DNA of 64,000 bases from Sipunculus nudus. Taxonomy: Eukaryota > Annelida > Sipuncula > Golfingiida > Sipunculidae. The translations under genes were made by a program, and so were the position numbers. The notes beneath the pieces are model-generated. The model made no database searches and was not told the DNA's origin. It saw nothing but the letters and a program-made list of their open reading frames with translations. How positions within the stretch are numbered: position 1 is the stretch's first letter; each line of letters starts with the position of its first letter. The stretch lies in the NCBI GenBank assembly GCA_026874595.1, contig CM049306.1, positions 33,684,019 to 33,748,018 on the forward strand, written 5' to 3'. This document shows, piece after piece, positions 36,716 to 46,529 of the stretch.

Positions 36716-38092
36716 ATGTCTGGTTTCTCAGTTATTACCCTAAATGTAAGAGGGTTGCGAGGGTACAGGAAAAGGAGGAAGATACTCCAATGGCTACTTG
36801 ATCATGGTGGAGATAATAGTATTATTTTTTTACAAGAAGTCCACAGTTTAAAAAGTGATGAATATTCGTGGAGAAAGGAATGGCAGGGAGTTATTTATTA
36901 TTCTCATGGTACAAACCAGTCTAAAGGAGTTGCCATACTTGTCGGTAAATACTTAGACTGTACGGATATTATTGTGGAGAATGATCAGGAGGGACGAAGT
37001 CTCTTCTTGAGAGCGAATTTAAATGGTCAACAATTCTTATTTATAAATACGTATGCACCAAACACTGAAAAGGGTCAAGTTGCATATTTAAAAGGCATTT
37101 CTGAAAAAATTACGAATTTTGATCTGGGTAATGATATTAAAATAATCTGGGGTGGAGATTTCAATTTTTGTTTCACTCGATCTGATACAGAAGGTGGAAA
37201 TTATCACCCGAAGGTTAAGTCTATTCAAACCATGAACAATATTATGCAGATGTATAGTTTAATAGACATTTGGAGGGTAAGGAATCCGACAAAGGAGAAG
37301 TTTACTTGGAGTAGTATGAGTCCCAGTATGAAAAGGAGGCTCGATTATATCTTTATATCAAGCGATTTAAACAGTCAAGTAAACCAAGTGGATATTTTTT
37401 CATCAATATCAACTGATCACTGCGCTGTTAAATGTAATTTTTCTCCGTCCCATATGGTTAAACATGGTCCGTCCTACTGGAAGTTAAATGTATCGCTACT
37501 TGACGATACAAATTATGTAATAGAACTACGACAGAATATCAAAAGATGGAAAAAAGAATATGAAAACATTGAAAACATTACAAAATGGTGGGAATATCTT
37601 AAATTTAAAATTAGAGAATTTTCCATCTGCTTCTCTAAAAGGAAACGCCAGAAAGAAAAACAGAAATTACACATACTGGAAAAACGATTGACGGAAGCTC
37701 AAAGTGTATCTTCCTTGCATGAATGTGAAATAATCCAACGGGAACTTGAGTCCTACTATGATAGAATAACAGATGGTCATATAATAAGATCCAGGGTTAA
37801 TTGGTTTGAACATGGAGAACGTAACACGAAATATTTTTTAAACTTGGAAAAAAGAAATAAAACTAAATCCACAATACGAAAATTGTTATGTAATGAGAAA
37901 GAGATCAGTGACCAAAAATTAATATTGGCTGAACTAAGAAGATTTTATGAAAATAAATATAAGAGTAATAACTGTCTATCTAAGGAAGAGTGTCATGAAT
38001 TGTTATCAAGTATGAACATCCCAAAATTAACTCCAGATGAGGCAGCCAGCTGCGAGGGTCCTGTCTCGCAAAACGAGAATACATGTTCTTAA
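36716..38092 (+). CDS. LINE ORF2, 5' part: apurinic-type endonuclease and linker (frameshifted)
   Basis: This frame encodes 458 residues before a stop caused by a frameshift. The endonuclease occupies residues 1 to about 240, with all expected motifs: LNVRGL (Asn10), FLQEVHS (Glu41), INTYAPN (109-115), WGGDFNF (Asp148, Asn150), RLDYIF (about 208-213) and STDHCAV (Asp234, His235). It nicks target DNA to prime reverse transcription. The following 200 residues are a charged linker including WFEHGERNTKYFLNLEKR, a phrase conserved just before the polymerase in L1/Tx1 elements. The frame should continue into the segment starting at 38037. The ATG at 36716 is chosen because the endonuclease fold begins within four residues of it. 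Confidence 0.9.
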   Translation: MSGFSVITLNVRGLRGYRKRRKILQWLLDHGGDNSIIFLQEVHSLKSDEYSWRKEWQGVIYYSHGTNQSKGVAILVGKYLDCTDIIVENDQEGRSLFLRANLNGQQFLFINTYAPNTEKGQVAYLKGISEKITNFDLGNDIKIIWGGDFNFCFTRSDTEGGNYHPKVKSIQTMNNIMQMYSLIDIWRVRNPTKEKFTWSSMSPSMKRRLDYIFISSDLNSQVNQVDIFSSISTDHCAVKCNFSPSHMVKHGPSYWKLNVSLLDDTNYVIELRQNIKRWKKEYENIENITKWWEYLKFKIREFSICFSKRKRQKEKQKLHILEKRLTEAQSVSSLHECEIIQRELESYYDRITDGHIIRSRVNWFEHGERNTKYFLNLEKRNKTKSTIRKLLCNEKEISDQKLILAELRRFYENKYKSNNCLSKEECHELLSSMNIPKLTPDEAASCEGPVSQNENTCS

Positions 38093-40481
38093 GCAAATGA
38101 AAAATAATAAATCTCCTGGAAACGATGGACTACCGAAAGAGTTCTACTTGAAATTCTTTGATTTGATCGGTAGTGATTTAGTTCTATGCTTAAATAAATG
38201 TTTTAAGGAAGGGAAACTCACTCCTTGTCAAAGGCAAGCAGTTGTGACCTTAATTGAAAAAACAGGTAAAGATAATCGCTTACTATCATCTTGGAGACCT
38301 ATAAGTTTGGTCAATGTAGACTGTAAAATAATAAGTAAAGTTATGGCGAACCGTATCAGAGCAGTTCTCCCTAATATAATAAATACGGATCAGACAGCCT
38401 TTGTGCCCGGTCGGAATATAAATGAAACAAATAGAATAATTAGTGATATTGTTAACTACTGTTTCCAAGAAAATAAGCCACATATACTGTTCGCAGTGGA
38501 TTTTGCAGCTGCATTTGATTCGATTGGTCATAATTATTTGTTCAGTGTGTTAGAAAAGTTTGGCTTTGGAGAAAGTTTTATCGGATGGGTCAAACTCCTC
38601 CACACAGATATTCAAAGCTGTATTATAAATAACGGTTATACAACAGGTTACATAAAAGTGGCAAAGGGGACTAGACAAGGGGATCCTCTAGCGCCGTACC
38701 TGTTTGTATTAGCTATTGAAATATTGGCAATAATGGTACGCCAATCTGTTGATATAAAAGGAATTACTATTAACGGGAACGAGATAAAACAATGTATATT
38801 TGCGGATGATACCACGTATTTTCTAAAAGACATAAATTCCATGAATGTTTTATGTACTGTTTTGAAGAAATTCACGAGATTATCATCAGTCCAAGTGAAT
38901 CAGGATAAATGTGAAGCCGCATGGATGGCAAAGTATGATATTAATGAAACCTTAGACGGTTTCAAATGGGTTGACTTGACAACAGATGCATTGAAAATCC
39001 TTGGATTATGGTATACTTATGACAAGAACTTATCGAACATGTTAAATTTCAATAGAGTGCTTGGAAAAATGAGAACACTTCTAAACATATGGAAACAACG
39101 TTCCTTGACTATATTTGGTAGAAATACGATTTTAAAGTCTTTAGGAATTTCAAAACTTACTTATATAACCAATGTTTTAGAACCACCGAAAGAATTCATC
39201 AAATCAGTAAAAGACGTGATGACAGAATTTATATGGAACGGGAGAAAACCAAAAATAAAATATAATGTCATGATTAGTGGTTATGATAATGGGGGTATCA
39301 GGATGCCTGATCTTGAAACGACCATAGAAACACAAAGATTAATGTGGATTAAGAAAATCATTTCTGAGAATACCGAAAAATACTGTGTAATACCTAACTT
39401 TTATTTAAAAGCGTTTGGTGGCATAAGAAATATTAGTAGTAATACTGACCCTGTAGTATTCAGAGGAGGACTACCGGATTTTTATAGGCGCAGTTTTCAC
39501 ATATGGCAGTCCTTTACCTCAGGAGAACCTGTTCTGGTTAAAACTGTTTTATCACAACAACTCTGGAATAATAAATATATTAAGATCGGAGGCAAGTCGG
39601 TTTATTTTCGATATTTTGATGAACTGGGTATAAAATATATATATGATTTGTATAATACAAGTGGTGAAAAAAGGAAATTAAGTGAAATCATGTCGAAGGA
39701 CCGTAGAAATTATTGTAACTTTTACATACACTGGATGGCATTGCGAAAAGCTATCCCCAAAAAATGGGTGAATATGATTGATGACCAAGGTATAACATCT
39801 AGGGATATGTTAGTACAAGAGCGTAATGTAATTGCTTTCAAAGATGTTATTTTAGATTTGAAGAACGTTTCATTCAGGAGTATATACGACAGAATTTTAA
39901 CGAAGATAGTTTCAGTACCTACAAATGGAGAAAAACTGCTAAACAAATACGATTTTTTTAATTTGCAACAGGCTGTTGCTCTTGTTTACAGAACAACCTT
40001 GGACATGTACCTCAGACAGTTTCAATTCAGATTTCTACATAATATACTTGCAGTAAATGTGAATCTATTTAAATGGAACATCGTTAATACAAAGAGGTGT
40101 TCTTATTGTTTTATTTCCAATGAATCTGTTCTTCACTTATTCTGTGAGTGTCATATATCAGTCACGTTTTATTTAAGAATAAAGTATTGGGCTGAAAAGG
40201 GAAAAATAACAATGCCAGTTCTAAGCCCAAAAATAATGTATATGGGTGTAGGTGAAGCTGAACACCAGAACATTATAAATTTAATTTTGTTGTTGTACAA
40301 ATTCATTGTCTTTAGTAATAGATTAAACTTGGTGCCTCCATCATTGAACTTATTCATAAAAAAACTCATTAATATTGAGTGCCTGGAAAGTAAAGTCGCT
40401 CAAAAAGCTAATAAATATGTTTTACATGAGAAAAAATGGAAACCGATACTCCCGCTTATTGGGAAAAAGGGCTTTAACTAA
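38037..40481 (+). CDS. LINE ORF2, 3' part: reverse transcriptase and C-terminal zinc motif
   Basis: The open frame has 814 codons; its first residues overlap the end of the previous frame, and the true protein would join the two. The reverse transcriptase motifs are complete: NKSPGNDGLP (about 24-33), SWRPISLVNVD (85-95), DQTAFVPGRNI (118-128), FAVDFAAAFDS (152-162, catalytic Asp), GTRQGDPLAPYLF (211-223) and IFADDTTYF (254-262, catalytic Asp pair). Near residue 688 is CSYC........HLFCEC, the zf-RVT-like cysteine/histidine motif of the L1/Tx1 group. The first Met at 38037 is only the first in-frame codon after the shift, not a real start. It copies element RNA at the nicked target. Confidence 0.9.
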   Translation: MRQPAARVLSRKTRIHVLKQMKNNKSPGNDGLPKEFYLKFFDLIGSDLVLCLNKCFKEGKLTPCQRQAVVTLIEKTGKDNRLLSSWRPISLVNVDCKIISKVMANRIRAVLPNIINTDQTAFVPGRNINETNRIISDIVNYCFQENKPHILFAVDFAAAFDSIGHNYLFSVLEKFGFGESFIGWVKLLHTDIQSCIINNGYTTGYIKVAKGTRQGDPLAPYLFVLAIEILAIMVRQSVDIKGITINGNEIKQCIFADDTTYFLKDINSMNVLCTVLKKFTRLSSVQVNQDKCEAAWMAKYDINETLDGFKWVDLTTDALKILGLWYTYDKNLSNMLNFNRVLGKMRTLLNIWKQRSLTIFGRNTILKSLGISKLTYITNVLEPPKEFIKSVKDVMTEFIWNGRKPKIKYNVMISGYDNGGIRMPDLETTIETQRLMWIKKIISENTEKYCVIPNFYLKAFGGIRNISSNTDPVVFRGGLPDFYRRSFHIWQSFTSGEPVLVKTVLSQQLWNNKYIKIGGKSVYFRYFDELGIKYIYDLYNTSGEKRKLSEIMSKDRRNYCNFYIHWMALRKAIPKKWVNMIDDQGITSRDMLVQERNVIAFKDVILDLKNVSFRSIYDRILTKIVSVPTNGEKLLNKYDFFNLQQAVALVYRTTLDMYLRQFQFRFLHNILAVNVNLFKWNIVNTKRCSYCFISNESVLHLFCECHISVTFYLRIKYWAEKGKITMPVLSPKIMYMGVGEAEHQNIINLILLLYKFIVFSNRLNLVPPSLNLFIKKLINIECLESKVAQKANKYVLHEKKWKPILPLIGKKGFN

Positions 40482-40763
40482 ATATTTTTTATCCATGTAC
40501 CCTAATTTATGTCAAACTTCACTAGAACACATGATTATATAGCCTCTTCTATTATAATTCATAACTTCTGACAGACATGTTACCTACATAAGTCATGGTT
40601 AAATTTGAGGTTTCTGGAATCATATACATGAGTAGTTAAGATGTGAATGTTTTTTGTAACTTACATATTTTGTATATTTTGTATTTGTAAATATTGTGAT
40701 CTGAAATGTAACCTTGTGATTTCTTTTTAATGATGTCGATGATGACAGAAAGGTCTTGAAAAA

Positions 40764-40796
40764 AATAAAATCAATATTCTGAGACATCATAAGAAG

Positions 40797-40830
<34 letters not shown>
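40764..40830 (+). other. LINE polyadenylation signal and poly(A) tail
   Basis: AATAAA at about 40764-40769 lies some 30 bp before a run of about 32 A at 40799-40830, as expected for a reverse-transcribed polyadenylated RNA. Confidence 0.85.
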
Positions 40831-40832
<2 letters not shown>

Positions 40833-40910
40833 TATTTCAGAAAATAATGTTATTGGGAAACTATCTCACGCTTATAAATCAGAAACTGATTTGTCAGAAA
40901 GTAAGGTTTA
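40831..40910. repeat. 57-bp tandem array, right part, with 3' target duplication
   Basis: It begins with the 3' copy of the duplication (GATATTTCA, 40831-40839), completes the interrupted 57-bp unit, and starts another (AAACTGATTTGTCAGAAAG). Confidence 0.8.
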
Positions 40911-41118
40911 TTTTCCATGATGAAATATAACCTCCTGCTCCTGCAGACCGTATACCACCTGTGTGTTACAGCAGCGAACAGGAAAAACAAAATATATAAT
41001 AGGACCCAGTAATCAATAGATGCCCGGCGATCTACTCCCAAAAAGCAAAGATAAATCAATACCCTAATACAATATTCTCTTTGTTTATCCAAATCTGTGT
41101 ATATAACGTCTGATTATT

Positions 41119-41362
41119 GCCTCTGCCAGGAGGGTATGCGTTCACTTCCGTTCGTATTTGTGTGTTTGTTCACAACATAACTCACACAATCATTAAACGG
41201 ATTTCCGTGATATTTTCAGGACCTCTCTGGAATGGGCAAATGAAGAATCCACTAAATTTGGGTGTGAGCTCGGCTCATGATCCGGATCCAAGAAGGACTT
41301 CCGGGAATACCCACAAATGTGCAGTCACATATGCCCGATTGAACATTAGGATATGGGCCTAT
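41119..41362 (+). repeat. Dispersed 245-bp repeat, copy 1
   Basis: Ordered words shared with 42409-42665 include GCCAG.AG..TATGCGTTCA, TCACAACA.AACTCACA, ATCAT.AA, AATGAAGAATC.ATTA, TG.TCCGG and AATACTTACAAAT-like endings. The family is unknown and non-coding. Confidence 0.55.
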
Positions 41363-41859
41363 AATAATAAGTGAAGGCAAACACTTGTTTTAAAACATAT
41401 GCACCAATGAACCAGGGAATATGAATAAAAAAATGAATTCAATCTCGGGTTTCCATTTATCTTAATGACAGGTAGAATCTGGGATTATTGTCCCACAATA
41501 ATACTGCTTGATATCACTTAATCTCCCTTCAGGATATGCTTCTGGAATTTGATTTGTCGGTTCACCAACATTTCAATAAACGATATATGACAATATTCGT
41601 AATGAATAAAAGAAATGTGTTGTCGCAAATACCTTTTGTATTTCATGGCTTAAGGCACTGAGCTGGGTTGAAATACTTTGCAAAGTCCGAGGATTATGAG
41701 CCGCATAATATTTTTCAATTAAATACCTTTTAGAGGGCCCTTAGTGAAGGATGTCTGACAACACTTGCTACCATCGTATAAATTAACACCGTTGGTACAA
41801 GTTGTCAGACAGTAAATTATTTTCAAGAGCATCTATAATTGGTGTTCGGGGATGAGAGA

Positions 41860-41936
41860 GAAAAGAGGAGAGAGAGAGACAAGCAGACAGACAGACACAG
41901 AGAGATGATGATGATGATAATGATGATTTTTTTTTG
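41860..41936. repeat. AG/ACAG/GATGAT-rich simple repeat
   Basis: Purine-rich AGAG units pass into ACAGACAG and then GATGATGAT, ending in a T run. Confidence 0.7.
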
Positions 41937-42408
41937 GTAATGATGACGTTAATGATCGTCCGCTTAGAAACCTTTCATTGGTCTGCAACTAGATTTAGAA
42001 TTAAGACTTCCTCACTTTTACTGCTGTCAATGTCCCAAGCAGTTTCTTGTTGGGTTAAAAATAAAACATGATTGCAACATTACCATCTTGCCGTATACCG
42101 GTTGAAAGAAAACTGCGGTTGTGTTGCAGGTATTGTGTGAAACCCCAGAACATACTGTCTAAAATCTCAGCGTTAATCTTGCGATGGATTTCTTGACAGT
42201 TGTGTATAATGGCTGTGCCAAACTGTAATCCGTTTATGTGATTTACATGTCTGCATAACTGTCAAATATAGCAACAGAATGTCAGAATGTTGTTGGTAAA
42301 ACTGTCAAAATTTCGTTTCTTATAAATTACATGTCTGGATAACTGTCATATATGGCATAGGAATCGACCTAGGCATGTACTTTGCACTGTTAGAGCATCC
42401 ATTTGCTT

Positions 42409-42665
42409 CCGCCAGTAGTATATGCGTTCATCACCGTTCATGTATGGGTTTGTGTGTATTTTTGTGTGTGTTTATGTGTATTTCGGTGTATGTGTATGTT
42501 TCACAACAGAACTCACATAATCATGAAAGGAATCATAAAATGTTTTCTACCAATGAAGAATCGATTAGATTTTGATGTGTGTCCGGCACATGACTCGGAT
42601 TCAGGAACGTCATCAAGGAATACTTACAAATAAATCACTTATGCAGGAATCAATATGGGAATATG
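42409..42665 (+). repeat. Dispersed 245-bp repeat, copy 2
   Basis: This diverged partner of 41119-41362 lies 1.29 kb downstream in the same orientation. A TGTGTATTT-rich expansion lengthens its 5' third. Confidence 0.55.
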
Positions 42666-42669
42666 AGCC

Positions 42670-43740
42670 GAATCAGTATACATAAATTAACTGGGTTTTG
42701 CTAGCATCGCACTGTAGCATCCTCCCATGACGCAGGCTTGCATTCCTTAAAATGTAACTTTTTAATTTACATATGTCAAAGTAAAGGACATTGCGTATGG
42801 TTCTTACCCCACCGCGTCAAAACAATCATACTGGATTCGCCCCTTTATACGGATCCGCATCAGCATTATTTTGGGATCTCCCCTTGCCAATATCTCATTT
42901 CTCATGAAAGCTTTTTTTTTATTAAACTGGTCCAACATTTTATGCGTATTCCTGTTAGCAACCAAACAGTCCAAGATGCATGTTCCACAGTTGAAAAAAT
43001 GAGAACAGCATGTATAATGCCTCAATGAAATGGTAAACAGAGGAAATTGCATAATAATATATCAAATGAATATGGAAATGTCTTGATTACTCGAATTAAC
43101 AGTGTCCTTTAAACATTTAGGCATCGCGTGAACTAAATTTTTCTCATTGCCTACGAGATATTACGTACACTGCCTCCTCATTTACAGTCCCTTTGAGAAT
43201 TATAGTCTGGCTCCCTTCCTCATTGAAAGTACAATCGCTGTATGGGACTTTTCTGGCCTCTTGAAATACGATGTAGAAACGATCTAATGATCAAATCTTA
43301 ATGTCACAATGCTTATCTGATGCAGAGCGATAATTGTATTTTCGTCCAAGCAGGACAAGGATGAAGAGTTTCTGCGGGATCGTCAAGGTCACGTGCCCTC
43401 ATTGATCCTGAACATCTGGATATCCTTCACACGGTTCGGCCAGTGGCAGTCTCTGATCTGGGTTTCTGAACATCAAACGTCTATCGTAACCTAGGCCAGC
43501 GGGGGTGTTAATAACCATACCAGACACGAGCGGTCAGTATACATGGGTAAAATAAAAGTTAAAAAAAGGGATCAAATAAATATAGTAATTTTTTAAAGAT
43601 TAGATAGGAGGCATGGGGAGTAAAGTATTAAAAAGAAAGTGATTGTAAATTAGTTTCAAAAGAAGGAAGACACCTTTAAATCACCCTTTAGGTATATTTT
43701 GCCCTTTTCCGATACATTTGAATTATACAAAATTCATTAT
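42670..43740. other. Unassigned sequence
   Basis: A patch at 43360-43475 reads as a protein-like plus-strand run (SSRSRALIDPEHLDILHTVR) after an in-frame TGA. It may be a coding relic but I cannot identify it. Nothing else is seen. Confidence 0.35.
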
Positions 43741-43741
43741 A

Positions 43742-43743
<2 letters not shown>

Positions 43744-43786
<43 letters not shown>
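43744..43786. repeat. (TA)n microsatellite
   Basis: About 42 bp of TA dinucleotides. Confidence 0.9.
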
Positions 43787-43793
<7 letters not shown>

Positions 43794-45917
43794 AGCTTTT
43801 TATAGCCTTCAATGGCGAGTATTGAGGATAGAAATCTGATCTGACATATCATTATCAGTCGGAAACCCCATAAACCCCTATTTGCTATACCGGTAGGTTA
43901 AAATTGGTTCATTGAAATATTATATTACCATATATAAGGATAAGTATTTATAATTTAAATAAGCCAAGAAGGGGGTAATCTGAACAGTGCGGGGGTAACC
44001 TGACATTCGGTCCAAACTTCCCTGGGGTTATCTCAAATTTTTACGCCGGGTTCTGATACCTGAGACAAGTTTTATGTGATGAACAGGGTTTTCACGTCAA
44101 TGAATCTACTCTTGTAGATCCAGCGAGAAGAGCTTCGTAAAAGCATTATCTGTCACGATGCAAAGATACTTCATGGAGTGGGATTGCACACACTTGCCCT
44201 CTTAAAATATCTTTTTCACCCTTAGACCGAAACCTCCACTACGCAGACATTACTGGTATTACCTGGGATATCCATGACCCAAATACACTTCGATACACTT
44301 CACCGGGACGTTCACTGAATTTGAGATTACCTTCTCATCTCTGATTGTTCGAATTAAAGGATCTGGACATTTGTAAAATTGTGTGTATTATCTTACGCTA
44401 TTTGCGTTCAACATAAAAATACATAAATAAATGCAATATTGTGTTTTATCTCACGCTAATATTTACTTTTGGCTGAATGAGTATCTCCAGTTGATCTCAA
44501 GTTATTATGGTTCGTGTGTGAGTAAACACAGTCTACTTGTGTCTAATTGACATAACAAGGCTGCGTAGCCAGAGGATCTAAAAAGTCAATCCTGAAATCC
44601 CTAAAAAAATAAAGAGGGTGTAAAAGTAGTCCAATAACATAATAATTGGATAAGTATGGCTTCCTGTCAAATAAAACGCACTTGTTTTTCTGGTTAGGAC
44701 TTGCTAAGAAAGTAACGTATGTAAGGATAATTGTGATCAATCTGAACAAAAGGATGTCTCTTTAAATATTAGGAATTTAATTTTGAATTTTGAATTGATA
44801 GTTTGAGGAAACTAGTCCCGGCCCTCCCATAGTCTTTAGGTTGAGGACGTTCTATGTTGTGTATTGTGTGTATTTCTCAGTGATCCAGTGTATTAATTAC
44901 CCGCCTATGTCCTATCCTAAAACTCCCGCGAGAAAACACGAACAATCTGATGTAATCAAAATTTTCAATTATATTATTTGAACTTCTATAGAAAATAGTC
45001 TAAATCGTACTTCTGACAATCGGGAACTCCAGGGAGCTCAGAGGTGCACTGAAGCTTAAAGCTTTCCATTTGAGCATTGCAGGGCGTTCCATTTTATTGG
45101 CATTCAACGGCGTAGTCCATCCTGATTTACGGCGCAGTCCATATTAAACCCAGCACGTTACTGTCACTAGTGAAGTTTAATTTAGACACCCTTGTAATTT
45201 TAGAATGAAATACGCTTATTGAAAATATCCAGCGTTATGCTTACTGTGATAAAATACAGGAGCGCGTAACGCAACATGCCAGCCATATTTTGAAATAATT
45301 GCCTTTCTTTTTTTAACCAATCATAATTTCTGACTCTTGTCCATTTAATCCCACTTCCCTGCCAGATTTTCTTTTATATCTTCAGATATAAAGCAGAATA
45401 ATCACCCTAGTACTAATTAATACTGACCAGGTTTAATAACCGATTCATTAAAGAGTGTTCCGATTAAAGAGGTGTTTTGCTCAAAGAGGTAATTATGTTT
45501 CTCATTACAGTTTTGGTTTTTGAATCGTGTTGCAAAGGCAGTGTGTTGATATATAACGTCACCGAGAGGGCATTCTCTGAGAGAGGGAGAGAAGGAGGGG
45601 GTTCATTATCCCGTTTTTATTGATTCATCATTAAAATATGTCTTTCTAAATATATATTCTAAAATTCACGTTTATTATTTCATGAAAAATGTTTTGAAAA
45701 AACATTCTGACATGTCATTGACATATTTTATTAATGTAAATTCTTTAAATATTGTGTAATATAATGAAGTGTTATTGCACAAGGATATCATGTAATCATG
45801 TTACAAAGATAAGACTTTAAGAAAAAAAATATCTGCTCTGAAGGTCTAAAAGTAATGAATTCATAGCTCGAAAACACACGCAGTTCGATTGGTTCATATG
45901 TCAGTTAGTAAAAAACT
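43787..45917. other. Unassigned AT-rich sequence
   Basis: A GGCG.AGTCCAT phrase is repeated directly at about 45109 and 45131. No gene is supported. Confidence 0.4.

Positions 45918-46012
<95 letters not shown>
45918..46012. repeat. Compound (CT)n(TA)n microsatellite
   Basis: About 57 bp of CT repeats pass directly into about 35 bp of TA repeats, at the 3' side of the PLE relic (minus strand). Confidence 0.9.
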
Positions 46013-46015
<3 letters not shown>

Positions 46016-46037
46016 CTCGCTGAAAATAGTACGGATG

Positions 46038-46491
46038 CTAGGTTTTAAAATATTTCAGGGTGAATTTGTTTTGGTGGCGGCACTTGTAGAGAATTTCAGC
46101 TCTTGAGTTCAACAATGATCCGGGGGGGGGGGGGGGGGCGTTGCTATAAGTAGCTTTTCAGACAAGCAGAGATCACACTTCCTAGTCCCACAGAAGTAAG
46201 ATGCTGCCTTGGCAGATATTTCCCAGGAGAGCTTATAATTGATATTGTTGTCATTTAGTGACCAAATGTGTTTAGAAAGTTCAGTATTTTTAGCGTGGGA
46301 TCTGTTACGAAAGGATTGCTTGTGGTTATTGTATCTTGTCTTGAAATCACCTTCAGTACACCCTATCTAACTGTTGCCTTATAGACAATGCATTTCAGCT
46401 GACACTGGCCATTCATAGGACATTCGTCTTTTTTACGGCAGTTACATTGTTTTTGAGGTACATTCACAGCATTGTCTGTGTTTAAAACCAT
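46038..46491 (-). pseudogene. Penelope-like element GIY-YIG endonuclease, decayed C-terminal part
   Basis: The minus strand from 46491 down reads a cysteine-rich phrase, NCRKKDECPMNGQC, then IVYKATV, the first half of the GIY-YIG fold as found in PLE endonucleases. A stop and frameshift at about 46363 replace the segment that should hold the second (YIG) half. The next frame resumes with GCTEGDFKTRYNNHKQSF, LSKHIWSLND, SWEI and CDLCLSEKLLI, all typical of the rest of this domain. A run of 17 C on this strand (46122-46138) then disrupts the frame, and a third frame finishes with AEILYKCRHQNKF and a TAG at 46038-46040. At least two frameshifts and a lost motif make it inactive. The upstream reverse transcriptase is absent; satellite DNA replaces it. 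Confidence 0.8.
46122..46138. repeat. G homopolymer inside the PLE relic
   Basis: Seventeen G on the plus strand (C on the coding strand) sit between two segments that are continuous in related endonucleases, so the tract expanded after the element died. Confidence 0.85.
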
Positions 46492-46529
46492 CATATTATC
46501 ATATTATTGATCAGGTTTACTATACTATA

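Larger units (their letters stand above)
34890..40830 (+). mobile_element. Full-length L1/Tx1-type non-LTR retrotransposon
   Basis: This element of about 5.94 kb contains a 5' leader of 300 bp with a C run just before ORF1, ORF1 (35192-36127), a 588-bp spacer, ORF2 (36716-40481, with one frameshift), a 3' UTR with AATAAA at about 40764, and a 32-nt poly(A) tail (40799-40830). It is flanked by 9-bp target-site duplications within a 57-bp tandem array. Removing one duplication and the insert restores an exact 57-bp unit. Intactness and the long tail point to recent insertion. In L1-type elements ORF1 protein binds the RNA, the endonuclease nicks the target, and the reverse transcriptase copies from the nick. 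The spacer holds an 80-codon frame (ATG at 36501) with a hydrophobic segment, overlapping the ORF2 start; its meaning is unclear. Confidence 0.92.
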
